From Dromiciops gliroides (taxonomy: Eukaryota > Chordata > Mammalia > Microbiotheria > Microbiotheriidae), in NCBI RefSeq assembly GCF_019393635.1, contig NC_057866.1, forward strand, positions 230,777,359 to 230,841,358: a DNA stretch of 64,000 nt, read 5' to 3'. Made by a program: the position numbers and the translations under genes. How positions within the stretch are numbered: position 1 is the first letter of the stretch; the number at the start of each line of letters is the position of its first letter. The notes below the pieces were generated by a model. It ran no database searches. It was not told the DNA's origin and saw only the letters and a list, made by a program, of their open reading frames with translations. Shown here one piece after another: positions 45,598 to 57,809 of the stretch.

Positions 45598-46262
45598 TTT
45601 GCCCAAAGGGCTATAGAACTGTGTATACCCTTTGATCCGCTGCTAGGCTTATATCCCAAAGACATAAGCAAAAAGAGAGAAAGACCTCTTTGTACAAAAA
45701 TATTTCTAGCAGCTCTTCTTGTGGTAGCTAAAATTGGAAATCAAGGGAAGGCCCATCCATTGGGGAATGGCTAAACAAACTTTGGCATATGATGGTGATG
45801 GAAAATTATTGTGCTATAAGAAATGACAAGCAGGATAATTTCAGAAAGGCCTCGAAAGACTTGTATGAACTGATATATGGTGAAGTGGGCAGAACCAAGA
45901 GGACATTGTGCACAGAGACAGCAATATTGTTTGATGAAGAACTCTGACTTAACTATTCTCAGCAATACAATGATCCAAGAAAATCCCAAGGGACTATTGA
46001 TGAAACATACTATCCACCTCCAAAGAAAGAACTGATACTGATGGAACACAGACTGAAGCATGCTGTTTTTCACTTTCTTCCATTTTTTAAATTCAAATTT
46101 TCATATACAAAATGACTAACATGGTAATTTTTTACATTATCCTACATGTATAATCTGTATCTGATTGCTTACTGCCTCAGAGAAGGGAGAGGGGAGGGAG
46201 GGAAGGAAGGATAAAAATTGGAACCCCAAACTATAAATAAAAATGTTTATGAATTAAAAAAT
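45598..46262 (+). mobile_element. 5'-truncated L1 3' end
   Basis: ORF2p C terminus AIELCIPFDPLLGLYPKDIS, TKIFLAALLVVAKIGN, then stops, 3' UTR with GGGAGAGGGGAGGGAGGG, and A-rich tail. TSD not found. Confidence 0.92.
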
Positions 46263-46507
46263 TATACAAATTAACAAAGCTGAAATAATTGAATTCTTTT
46301 GAGTATGCATAAGGAAGATACGAAGAGTATCCAAGTATAGGGATTTTGCTATTATAACATCTATACTCTTGAGAAATCCTGCAAGTTTACCTAAATAAAA
46401 TTTGCTTAAAATTAGCATAAATATTACATTATTTTTGTTGGTCAGATGAGGTATAAAATTATTTGCTTGTATATGTATGATGACTTGGTTCTCTTGAAAC
46501 ATAGTTA

Positions 46508-46640
46508 TACCTCAAGCAGGAGTTCTTCACCCATTTTTGTATGGGTCACAGACACAAAGACTACAGACTCCTCAGAAAAATGTTCTTAAATGTAGAAAAT
46601 AAAATATATGGATTTAAAAAGGAAACCAATTATACTGAAC

Positions 46641-46713
<73 letters not shown>

Positions 46714-46745
46714 CAGACCCCAGGTTAAGGACCTCAACCTGTGAA
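46508..46745. mobile_element. Palindromic-end repeat carrying (CT)n
   Basis: AGGAGTTCTTCACCC at the left and CCCCAGGTTAAGGACC at the right; interior AAAGGAAACCAATTATACTGAA. A (CT)31 tract lies at 46646-46707. Confidence 0.5.
46646..46707. repeat. (CT)n microsatellite
   Basis: About 31 uninterrupted units. Confidence 0.98.
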
Positions 46746-48710
46746 CTTGTTTTATTTAAGATATTTATGACTGATATAATAGATCTGTTTCATTAAAAAA
46801 GAAAAGAAACACAGCTATAGAAGAGTTATTATTCATCTGAGTCCTTAAAACATATTTTAGATCTCAGAAGGGAGGAGTAAAAGTAGGTGGTTTTATGAGA
46901 TTCACTAAATAGAGATTTTTAAGTGATGCGTTTGGCCTTTACCCACACCTGCTGATTATAGTCAAGAAGTGAAACCAGTAATTATTATTATTTAGTTCTA
47001 ATTTGGGCTCAAGTGCAATTAATTTGGTTCAGGTTGATTTCACACCAATGATATAAATTCTAACTCGAGCTAGTTCAAACCAGCCTTTACCAGATTATTC
47101 TGTTTTGTGGGGACATAAACCTCAGGAAGGTCACACTCTAATGGAGACAACATTCAAACAATTACTATAAACAATAAACCATCCACAGGATAAACTGCCA
47201 AATCGATGAGCCTTATAGAACATTTATGTTGTTCTTAGCTTTAATTAAAAATAAACAATCACCCAAACTATGTGAAATTGTAAAGGTGGGAAGATCGCCT
47301 CTCGATTTTGAAATGCAGACTCTAGCCAAGGCAGAGTAAGCCCTTATGGTTTAATTTAACCATATGTTAGAGCAGATTGATTTCTATGTTAACTGCTGAG
47401 CTCAACAAATAAGATGCTGGACGTATTAGAAATCTAGAAAGTAGTCACTCCATTCACGATTATTAAAGTATAATCTCGGCACCTTAGAAACCATAAGTGA
47501 TAGATTCTGCCAACTGAATATAAGCTTCTTGAAGGCATCTTCATCCCTGCGAAAGCAGAAGCATCTTATTATTTTATCCCCAAAGAGATCTCTTCCTGAA
47601 ATCTGGGCATACTTCTATGAAGATGGAGCCAAAATCTTATGCACACTTTTGAGGGATTATGGATTTCATCTGTTTCCTAAACCTTGCCCCATTCTTCTAA
47701 ATCCAGAACACCCAAAGTTTCTTTTTCTGGAGGTAGAAAGCATTTGGTTGTATTTAGCTGCATTTCAGCCAGCCTTCAGACAACCAGCTGTTCATTCAGA
47801 AGCTGCCTTCGCAGCCAGACCTGCCTTCTCTACATGTGGACAAGTGGAGAGTAACTTCTTGGCTTGGGTTCTCTTTTCTTCATCCTGGCTTTAAAACTGT
47901 GCTCACTACTCATGCATAGAGAGAAGCCTTCCAAACCATAAAGACCCAGGCCAGAAACATAATACCCAAATCATGGATGGCAGGCTGCTCACTGTAGTCA
48001 GGAAAGTGTGCTTTGGACTAAGACCCTTGGAAGACCAGAAGCACTCTGTAATTTATAGCCTATGGACATGCATTCTTTTACTATAAAAAGGGGGCACTCC
48101 TGGCTTATTACTGATCAGGCTTTTAGCCACAGCTCTGCTCTGTAGAATTTTTGGTCAGCTTGCTTAACCCTGTTGGATGTAAATCATTTTATTTCTGATT
48201 TGCCAAGGAGGCTAAGACATTTCATGAGAGGTAGCATATGGATGCTACTGACATCATAGTAAATTCCATCTAAGAATAAAATAATAAATCTCTTCACTAA
48301 TTCTCTGGTCTCTCAATACTCTGAAGCCTGGTCCTGGGATTTCCTAATGTTTTTAGCCAAGGACTACATTTGGCTTTATCAGACCCATGTGTTTAAAAGC
48401 TGTTCTTTTCATGAGTTCTTTTTTCTCCTAGTTCCCAGTCAGGATTTCTTAAATCCTTTAAAACCTCCCTGTCCATCTTTAAAAAACATTTTTTTATTAT
48501 CAAGCAGATTTTTTTCCTTTCACTTCTTGCTACAACTGAAAAATAAATGAATGAAAAAAGAAAACCTTTGTAATAAATATTCATAGTTGTAAAAAATTAA
48601 TTATTATTAGCTAACTAATCTAACCTGGAAAAATTTATAATTTGACTTATGAAAAATTATGATTATATGAAAAATTATAGGTTTGGGAAAATTATAATTG
48701 GGCCATAATT
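46746..48710. other. No recognised feature, apart from the 79-bp duplicate
   Basis: Unassigned. A 121-codon frame at 47529-47894 shows no known domain. Minus-strand 48584-48393 (63 codons) follows the LTR/PBS at 48711 but has no recognisable viral motif. Confidence 0.4.
47120..47198 (+). repeat. 79-bp perfect duplicate, copy 2 (outside L2)
   Basis: Identical over all 79 bases to 45068-45146, but with no L2 sequence on either side. Confidence 0.97.
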
Positions 48711-48726
48711 CCTGCCGCGGTCGCCA
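48711..48726 (-). promoter_or_regulatory. Candidate retroviral primer-binding site
   Basis: Minus strand TGGCGACCGCGGCAGG begins six bases after the CA end of the LTR. TGGCG.. with ..CGGCAGGA resembles the 3' end complement of a Ser- or Arg-type tRNA, with mismatches. Confidence 0.4.
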
Positions 48727-48732
48727 TTCAAA

Positions 48733-49790
48733 TGTGAGAATATTTTAACTGACTCAGCCTGATTTGGGGGGGACTAATCTGTGGATGACTAATCTGGGGA
48801 CTTTTAACTATTTGGCTATCTGACTGTGTTTAATTTAATATGGGCTGTTTATAAAGTTCCACCACACTGCTCCACTCCCAAATTGATAAGAAAATATTAA
48901 GAAGCCTCTTAACTAAATAATCAAAGCAGAGTTTATTTATGAGATACTATTTAAAATTAAGAATACAGGGAAATAAAATGTACAACCTGACTGCATTGCA
49001 GTGCATCTCTTTCCACTGCGTCTCTTTCCCACCTTTCTGCTCTTCGAACTTTTTTAATACAATAAGGGCCTTAGCCACCTCTTGCCTCAGGGTATTTTCA
49101 CTTGCTCAGCTACTTTCACTAACTCTGCCTGTAGCCTTTCACTTTGTAAATCCCCCTGCTTCTAACTTTCCTCTCCTTACTGCCACTGCCAAACCCCTGT
49201 GTTTCTCTCTCACCGACCTTCTGTCTGTCTGCTCCATCAGTCTGCCCTTCAGCCTCTCTTTTCCCTGCTCCTAGTCCTTCTCGTCTTCTCCTGCGTCCTT
49301 TTAGCCCCGTCTCTAGTCTGCCCTGCTCCAACCTTTCTAATCTTGTCAGCTGCCGCTTGATCTCTTCTCCGCCTCATCTCCTCCGTCTGAACCCCTTGCT
49401 GTCTAACTCCCAGGTCTATATATACCTTTTCTTCTCTCCACTCAAATCTCGGGGCTTCCTGCGCCCCCACAGACCAAGCTAATCCTCCAGCCAGGGCTGC
49501 AGCTGGTGGGGGGGGGGGTGCGCTCCAGCCTCACATGCCTCAGCACAGGCACACCAGAGCTCAGCATCTCTGAGATACCTCCGATCAGGTCGGAGGGAGC
49601 TGGGGGCTTTTTCCCCCCAGCTGTCTGACCTGGCGTCTTGTACAGCCCACGGGGCTTTTTGGCTCAGCTGAAGCTGAGGGGGAGGACATCAGCACCTCCC
49701 ACACAGAAGAGACCCTGAGGGCCTAAGGCTTTCCAATCTCAGCCCAAAGGTAGGGTCCCCAAATCAAAATAAATTTCCACGTAGTCAAGC
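48733..49790 (-). mobile_element. ERV long terminal repeat, minus strand
   Basis: In minus-strand order: CpG-bearing U3-like region, TATATATA box (49427-49419), pyrimidine/purine-rich stretch, AATAAA (48937-48932), then ...CTCACA end at 48733 and a PBS-like motif. This order is what an LTR needs. The 5' (right) boundary is a guess and the TATA-AATAAA distance of about 480 bp is long. No gag, pol or env sequence was recognised. Confidence 0.5.
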
Positions 49791-49984
49791 AAAACAAATG
49801 GCCACACTGGTCATGAAAAGTATGTCTCATTCTTTATATTAATCCATCACTAGCTGGTCAGCAAATGAATGGGATTCTCCCTTATCAGTCCGTTGGAATC
49901 AAATTGTGAAATCGATCATGGGGGGTTTTGGTCCAGAGTTCTTTGGTCTTTCAAAAGGGTTCATTTGGACAATGCGATTTTAAA

Positions 49985-51780
49985 TAAATTAACAAATTTT
50001 TAGTAAATTGTTTTCTCAGTTTTACTCACTTCACTCTGTATCAATTCATGCAAGTGTTCCCAAATTTTTTTCTGAAAGTATTTCTTTCATCATTTCCTAT
50101 CTTTTTGTAAAATTCATTTTTTATGAACAAAAATTCTTTTTCTTTCCCATCTATAACATCTTCCACCATTTAAAAAGAAAAAAAAGAAAAACAAAACCCT
50201 TGTAAAATATGCATGATCGAGCCAAATAAATTCCTACATTAGCCGTGTAAAAAATCTGTTTCATTCAGCACCCCAAATCACTTCTCCCTTAGGAAGTGAG
50301 TAGCATTCTTCATCATCATGTTTTTGAAATCATGGTTGAGCATTTCACTGAATCAGTGTTCTTAATTCTTTCAAAGTTGTTTCACAGTGTTGTTGTTATT
50401 GTGTAAATTGCTGCCATTCTTCTCACTTCACTCTGCATCACTTCATACAGATCATCCCAGGTTTCACTGGAATCATACCTTTTATCATTTCATAAAACAA
50501 AACAATATTCCATTCCATTCACATACCATAAGTTGTTTATTCATCCCTTATTGGAAAGGTACTCCCTTAGTTTCCTGTTCTTTGCCACTAAAAAGAGAGC
50601 ATTTTCTAGGATATTTTCTTCTTTCATTGATCTTCTTTGGAAAATAGACCTCGTAGTGTATCAAATGGTATGTATATTTGTAACTTTTGGTCCATAGCTC
50701 CAAACTGCTTTCCAGGATATCTATACCATTCACAGGTCCACCAATGATGCATTAAAGTATCTGTTTTCCTATAACCACTACAATATTTGCTATTTTCCCC
50801 TTTTTTGTCAACTTTGTAAATCAAATACAAAGTTGAATCTCAGAGTTGCTTTAATTTGTGTTTATGTAATTGTTAGTGATTTGTAGTTTTTTCCCTATAG
50901 GCAATAGCTTATATTTTTTCCCTTGAGAACTGCCTATCCATATCTTTTGACCATTTACCAACTGAGGAATGGGTCTTATTTCTTATAGGCAGTTAGGCGG
51001 CACTGTGCCTAGAATGCTAGACTTGGAGTGAGGAAGACCTGAAATTTGAACCCAGCCTCAAATACTCACAAGCTGTGTGTTCCTGCGCAAATCACAAATC
51101 TCCTCTATACTTTGGTTTTCTCATCTGTAAAATGGATATAATAATAGGACCTCACAATGTTGTTGTGAAGATCAAATGAGTTAATATATGTAAAGCACTC
51201 TGCAAACCTTAACAAGTTATAAAAATGCTAGCTATTATTGACATCAATCATTTGAAACAGTTCATATATATATTGGAAATGAGACTTTTATCAATGAAAC
51301 TTACCAGAAAAAATTATTTCAGTTAACTATTTCTCTTTCAGTCTTCAATGCACTTGATTTATTTGTACAAAAACATTTTTATTTTATATAATCAAAAGTA
51401 TTCCTTTTTATCATCTGTGATCTTTTCTCTCCTTTATTTAGCAATGAATTCTTCCCTTATCCCTATGGACAAGATATAGATATAGATCTGAAATACAATT
51501 TATTCATTGTTCTAATCTGTTTATGATCTGGCCACACAAACACACACACACACATATATACATATGTGTATGTATCTACATACATATTGTATCCATTTGG
51601 AGTTTATCTTGGTATATGTTATCAGATGATGGTCTAGACCTAATTTCTTCCAGACTCTCATTTTCCCAACAGTTTTTTTTTTTTTGTCAAACAAGTCCTT
51701 ATTCCAGTGGCTAAGGTCTTTGGGTTCACTCTGTCTTCTTTTCTAGCTTTGTTTATCTTAGTTTCCTTTTATAGCAGTCT
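49985..51780 (-). mobile_element. Old L1 3' half, antisense, split by a CORE-SINE
   Basis: Antisense L1 blocks in order: TCTTCTCACTTCACTCTGCATCAC, CCATTCACATACCATAAG, CTTTTGACCATTTACCAACTG, then after the SINE TTGGAAATGAGACTTTTATC, TTGGAGTTTATCTTGG, CATTTTCCCAACAG. Confidence 0.85.
50986..51240 (+). repeat. MIR-type CORE-SINE inside L1
   Basis: GGCAGTTAGGCGGCACTG, GACTTGGAGTGAGGAAGACC, CTCATCTGTAAAATGG, GTAAAGCACTCTGCAAACC. Confidence 0.88.
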
Positions 51781-51815
51781 CAGCTATATCCCCAGGCCTT
51801 CTTCCTGGACCTGGC

Positions 51816-51821
<6 letters not shown>

Positions 51822-51850
<29 letters not shown>

Positions 51851-51988
51851 TTTGCGTGGCAATGAGGGTTAAGTGACTTGCCCAGGGTCATACAGCTAGT
51901 AAGTGTCAAGTGTCTGTGGTCAGATTTGAACTCAGGTCCTCCTGGATCCAGGGCCAGTGCTTTATCCACTGAACCACCTAGCTGCCCC
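51822..51988 (-). mobile_element. Short CORE-SINE with (TTTC)n tail
   Basis: TSD CTGGCCTTTCT / CTGACCTTTCT, one mismatch; tail TTTC units 51819-51852. Confidence 0.93.
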
Positions 51989-52264
51989 CTGACCTTTCTA
52001 CTAAGTGAAATGAAGTCTCAAACTTCTTCATGGTGAAGGGAATGGGGGTAGTGGGTGGGGAGCAGGAGGGGGAAGCACTACTATTTAGTTTCATTCTTCT
52101 TTCATTGATGTATTTAGGGCATACCTACTTCATCTCTCTGGGCTGTAGCTTTCTATTCTCAAAAACCCTCCCCTCCTATATATACATATATATATATATA
52201 TAAAATCCACCAGAGTTTGCATGAGACAGTGGACCAGGTCCTACTGAGTAAAGAATCTACCTTG

Positions 52265-52414
52265 GGGGCGGCTAGGTGGCACAGTGGATTAAGCACCGGC
52301 CCTGAATTCAGGAGTACCTGAGTTCAAATCCTGCTTCAGACACTTGACACTTACTAGCTATGTGACCCTGGGCAAGTCACTTAACCCCCATTGCCCCGCA
52401 AAAAAAAAAAAAAA
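52265..52414 (+). mobile_element. Short CORE-SINE
   Basis: 15-bp TSD AAAGAATCTACCTTG (52250-52264) / AAAGAATCTGCCTTG (52415-52429). Confidence 0.95.
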
Positions 52415-52429
52415 AAAGAATCTGCCTTG

Positions 52430-53129
52430 TCCCATAAGACTAAGTCTGGCTCTGTGAAGCTATATCCCCTGTATATTTTGGACTTTCATTAGAATCACAT
52501 GGGAAATATGGGAAAACCAAGCTGGAAATCACATTTTCCTCTGCAAGAGAATTACACAGAATATATGTCATCAGCTATGCCTGCAGGACAAGATTGGTCT
52601 TAATGCTACTTACACTTTTGTATACTAGAGACCTGAAAAGCCTGCTCAGACAGCCATTCGTAATTTACAACTGTCCTTTTACCTTTTGCTAAGACAGATA
52701 ATGGAGACTACCCTAATTTGCATTCAGGTATCCTAAGTGGTGATTATACCTATCTTATCATGAAGACATTGAATTGTGCCTTTTGTTAGAAGAAAAAAAT
52801 ATTCTTACCCCAAGAGAACAAATCTAAATATATCACAAAAGTTTTTCAAAGATGTTATTTAATGCAAATCCCTCAGTGAATTGCTTCATAGGGGAAATTG
52901 CAAGATCTGAGATGATGGAATCTTCCTTTGTTAAAGCAGAGAAATGCAGAGAAAACAGCATAAATCTCCCCTTTTTAGTATGTTTCTATATATGCTTCCA
53001 TTTTGTCTCTTCTTACCCTAATTAATCATGCCATCATTTGGCCATTTCTCCCCAAAATAAGTAGTTTTTAAGATGATCTTTTTTAAAAAGCAGCTCTTTA
53101 CAGTTTGGTTTCCAACCTTTATCATTCAA
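52430..53129. other. No recognised feature
   Basis: Unassigned sequence. Confidence 0.5.
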
Positions 53130-53344
53130 CTGAAATTTCTCTCTCCAAATTTACCAATGATCTCTTATTTATCAAACTGTTAGCCTTTTCTCAATCTTCA
53201 TCCATCTTGACCTCTTTGCATTTGACACTATTGACTACTTCTTTTCTCTGAGTTTTCATGACACTTCCTTTCTCTGTACTTCTGTCTCTCTTTGTCATTA
53301 TCAACTCCCATGAATTTAATGTTTATCTCCATGGCAGTAACTCT

Positions 53345-53604
<260 letters not shown>

Positions 53605-54030
53605 TGCCTATCTATCCCTAATTCTCCCTCTCCTGAGCTCAAATCCTCCATCACCAATTGACTATTGGACATCTAGAGGCATCTCAATCTCAAACTGTCC
53701 AAAATATAACTCATTATTTATCTCCCTCCCTCTTCTAAAATTCCTGATAACTGTCAAGGACATCATCATCATCTTTTTAATTGCACAGATTCTCAACTTT
53801 GGTGTCATCCTCCACTCCTTACTCACTCTGCCATATTTTATTGTTTCTAACTCTGCAACATCTCTTGCATATACTCCTTTCTTTCCATTGACAGTCACAA
53901 CTTCACATAGTTTCCAAAATATTTTTTCTAAAGCACAGCTTTTATGTCATTCCCCAATTTAACAAATTCCAGTGGTGTTTTATATTATAGGTGACTAATA
54001 TAAAAAATAAATTCCTCTAAATGGCATTTT

Positions 54031-54167
54031 TTTCAGGGCAATGAGGGTTAAGTGACTTGCCCAGGGTCACACAGCTAGGAAGTGTCAAGTGTCTGAGGCT
54101 AGATTTGAACTCAGGTCCTCCTGAATCCAGGACCGGTGCTTTATCCACGGTGCCACCTAGCTGCCCC
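54031..54167 (-). mobile_element. Short CORE-SINE in L2
   Basis: Exact 13-bp TSD TAAATGGCATTTT at 54018-54030 and 54168-54180. Confidence 0.96.
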
Positions 54168-54734
54168 TAAATGGCATTTTAAAAGGATTTTAATCCTTTA
54201 CAACCTGACCCTGAACTTTCTTTACCCTCATGCATACTTTGGTTCAGCCAAATTGGCCTTCTTACTGTCTGTCTCCTGACTCTGTGTCTTTGCATTGGCT
54301 ATCCCCTATGCCTAGGATACTTTCCCAGCTTTTCTCCCAAACTTATCTTGTTACAGCTTTTATATGAATCTTTTCTTGATCCCTCTAGCTGCTACTGTCT
54401 CCTCCACTCCTTCCCCCACCAAGGATCTTGCATTTCTTTTGTATACTTTTTGTCTATGCATGCGCGTTGTTTCCCTTCTCTAGTCTCTAAACCTTTTGAG
54501 GGCAAGAACTGTTTCACTCTTATTTTTGTAACCCCAATGCCTTAATAAATATTGTTTGTTTCTCACAATAAAAATGATTAAGAATTAGCAGTAATTGAAA
54601 GAATGTGCTGCGGTTTGTCTGGTTTTTAATTTGTTTGGTTTTGGTCTGCAATTGGAATTTCATGAATGAAGGGAACTCAGGGTGTAGAAAATTTCCTCCA
54701 CCAATGCAGGTCAACAACTTGTCTGTACTGAAAA

Positions 54735-54890
54735 TCTTAGAGGTTATTTGGGGGCACTAAGAAGTTAAGTACTTTCCCTAGGGTTATATAGCCAGTATCT
54801 ATCAGAAGTAAGACTAGAACCAAGGTCACTGACCTTAAGACCAGTTCTCTGCTTATTATGGTCACAGGTATGCGTATGATGTTGTTGTTG
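54735..54890 (-). repeat. MIR, antisense
   Basis: AGTTAAGTACTTTCCCTAGGGT, AGACTAGAACCAAGGTCACTG. Confidence 0.7.
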
Positions 54891-54904
54891 CTGTTGTCCA
54901 TAAC

Positions 54905-55260
54905 AACGTTACATAATATCTAGAGTGTTGGACCTGGAATTAGGAAGACCTGGTTTCTAATCCCTCTTCTGACACTTAGTAGCTGTATTATCCAGGCAAG
55001 ATTTTTTTCAGCTCTTTAAATTTTTTAGGCAATTGGAGTTAAGTGACTTGTCCAAGGTCACACAGCTAGTAAGTGTCAGGTGTTTGCAGGCACTGTGCCA
55101 CCTAGATGCCCCTTTTCAGCTCTTTTAACCTCAGTTTTCTTATTTGTAAAATGGTAATTATAATATAGCGCCCATCTCATAGGATTGTCATGGGGGTCAA
55201 ATGAGATAATACATAAAAATCACATAGCAAACCTTAAAACACTACATCCATGTTAGTTAT
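54905..55260 (+). repeat. MIR split by a SINE remnant
   Basis: GGAATTAGGAAGACCTGG before, CCTCAGTTTTCTTATTTGTAAAATGG and GTCATGGGGGTCAAATGAG after the insertion. Confidence 0.85.
55018..55112 (-). mobile_element. Short CORE-SINE with internal deletion
   Basis: Exact 13-bp TSD TTTTCAGCTCTTT (55005-55017, 55113-55125) around only ~95 bp: core and head present, the CTGAGGCC..CTCCAGGGCC middle missing. Confidence 0.9.
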
Positions 55261-56365
55261 TCACCTCTACATGCCTCAGACCACTCCTTAGGACTTATCT
55301 ACTAAGTCCTCTTTGACAACAAAGGAGGAATAAGAACCACAATCTACTAAACCATATTTGGGATGGTAGAGAGAGTTACCTCCCTCCCTCCAATGAAATT
55401 ACAGATATTATTATCCAAGAAATCCTAATGGCACCCCAGATGCTAAGTTCTTGTGTTAGATAAATTGACCAGGATGTAGTAAAACCCTGAAATAGAACTT
55501 GCTAAGCTACTGTCAGTTCTATCAAAGGTTCTGTCCTTTTCTCCATGTAACCCATATATTAATTATGTCTTTATCCCCTACCCCAGCATTACAGTGGAGC
55601 TCTACCTTCTACAATGTTGTCTTTTATGTTCTTATGAAAATAATCATGAACTCCAAAGAAACCATCACGCAAAATAATCAAAGACCAATTGGCATTTATG
55701 AAGAAACATTTTTATTTTTAGCCATTATGGAAAACCATTAACTTTTTAATTTTAGAAAACATTAAATAATAAACCACTAAGATGTTATACAGTACTTTTG
55801 ATAACTTCTTCCATTCGTTTAGTGCAATATCTTATTGGCACCTACAAGTGGATTTTTAAATTTTCTCCTTCTATTTTTCCCTGTGCAGTTATTTGGCCAG
55901 AAGGGAAGCAAATGATCTAAGTGTTTTATATGTATTAAGTCCAAGGTCGTGTTTCCTGTCCCTTCATTTATATGGACCTCAGGACGTTTTATTTCTCACC
56001 TCACACCTTTCCTTCTTTCCTAATAAATGATGAGACATTCAGTGGTTTACACTGTTTCCAGAAATGTTGCTATTTGAATAAGTGAAAAACTGGACTGGGC
56101 TATGAAGGGGACAAAGGCCCCTGACACTGAAATGCTTAGCCTTTTGCCCAAGAACCCGACCTTAGTCTCCTGAGAGGTTCCTGCCGTTTCCATGAGTAGA
56201 ATTTCCCTGACATTTTCTCGTTCTATGCTCAGTCTAAACCTGACCAGAGGATAAAAAAAAGTGAAATTCCCTCATTGTACACCATCTAACACATGATAAG
56301 CCTATATCATGTTTATGTTGTGTAAGGAAAGTATCTAGTAGTGTTAGGGATACCATGGAATGAAA
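55261..56365. other. No recognised feature
   Basis: Unassigned sequence about 3-4 kb downstream of the NPNT stop. Confidence 0.5.
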
Positions 56366-56369
56366 GGCA

Positions 56370-56590
56370 TCTATTGGAATCTTGGCATTTGGCAGACATA
56401 ATACAGTGGAAAAAGCACTGGCCTTGGAGTCAGAGGACCTAGATTCAAATCCTGCCTCTAAGCCACTTAACCATAGTTCTTTAAACTCTCTTGGCCTCAG
56501 TGTCCTCATTGACAAGATAAGGTGGTTGGGCTTGTGGGTCTCCGACGTCCTTTCCAGATTTAATATTTGTTATTTCCTTGCTATCAACCA
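56370..56590 (+). repeat. MIR
   Basis: GCACTGGCCTTGGAGTCAGAGGACC, TTCAAATCCTGCC, TCATTGACAAGATAAGG. Confidence 0.85.
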
Positions 56591-57212
56591 TTATTTGACC
56601 TATAGTTGGTAGGGCCTGAAGATAGGATGAGCTGCCATCTGCCTTGGGGAGGAGAATATCTACACAGATCAATGGGATATATGGAAATATCAAATTGGGA
56701 CAAGAGCAAAGAAGCTCCCTAGTCAAAATCACATTGGTTGACCTTGATAAAGCCATCTTTGGGCAGGAAGGTGTTTGGGGAGATTATTTAGTGGTGTTTT
56801 TTTAATCTATCTAGTTGTAGGGCTATACATCCCAACCAGACAAAAAGAGCAATCATGTTTTCAAAGCTTTTTGGAGAAAGTCCCCAGTCCCGCTTCCTTC
56901 AGTAAACAATTCTAATTTAACAATTTTTCCAGTTGGGAAATTCCCTTTTACACTGATGTCTAAACTTGTTTCCTCTTGTTATCTTCATTGTATATATGCA
57001 GATGACAGAAGATCATCATTCTCTGTGTAACCAAGCTTCATAGGCTTGAAAATCAACATTGGTTTGCTCCAAAATCTTTTATTCTCCCAGTTCTTTAAAT
57101 ATTTCATCATAGACCTTTCTCTCCCAGTCTTCTTGTTTTGTGTTTGTGATTCCTGGCAAAATTGTAGGAACGATTTTTTTTTATTGTCTAGGCATAAATA
57201 AATAAAAATCAA

Positions 57213-57333
57213 GGAAGTATTGTTGCCTTTAGGAGGCATTTCTGTTTATACTTAAGTTGAAATGGGTTGAGAGTAAATATAAATTGGGATTCATTTAGTC
57301 TGAAATGGTGATAGACCTTGCAAGTGGCTGCCT
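57213..57333 (+). repeat. ~121-bp direct repeat, copy 1
   Basis: GGAAGTATTGTTGCCTTTAG.. AAATTGGGATTCATTTAG ..GTGATAG; about 80-85% identical by eye to 58470-58591. Confidence 0.85.
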
Positions 57334-57468
57334 ATGAGCTGTAATGTTCACATAAATCCCAATTCACATCTCACATACCCTCCAGCTTTCTCTATATCTT
57401 AATCAGATACTCCTGAATATAAATTACAAGGCAACATTTTAAAAAAATTATTAAAATATAAGTAATGC

Positions 57469-57614
57469 GGGGCAGCTAGATGGCGCAGTGGATAGAGCAC
57501 CGGCCCTGGAGTCAGGAGTACCTGAGTTCAAATCCGACCTCAGACACTCAACACTTAACACTTACTAGCTGTGTGACCCTGGGCAAGTCACTTAACCCCA
57601 ATTGCCTCACAAAA

Positions 57615-57642
<28 letters not shown>
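57469..57642 (+). mobile_element. Short CORE-SINE with A tail grown into (TA)n
   Basis: Exact 13-bp TSD ATATAAGTAATGC at 57456-57468 and 57643-57655; A13 then (TA)n 57623-57646. A CACTCAACACTTAACACTTAC duplication is present. Confidence 0.95.
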
Positions 57643-57645
<3 letters not shown>

Positions 57646-57809
57646 TAAGTAATGCTTTAAATACTGATCCAACAGACTCCCTTCGTGCCCTTCTGGTAAG
57701 AAGTTTTAGCGATTCCTCAAGAGAGAGACATAGGACTATAGCAAACAGCTGTTGGTCACCATATTTGGCTTTGAAACTATGGCTCCAATCAGTGAAGGAT
57801 GTCAACATG

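Noticed and set aside
47529-47894. 121-codon plus-strand frame
   Set aside because: No domain, no splice context, no conservation evidence; treated as chance.
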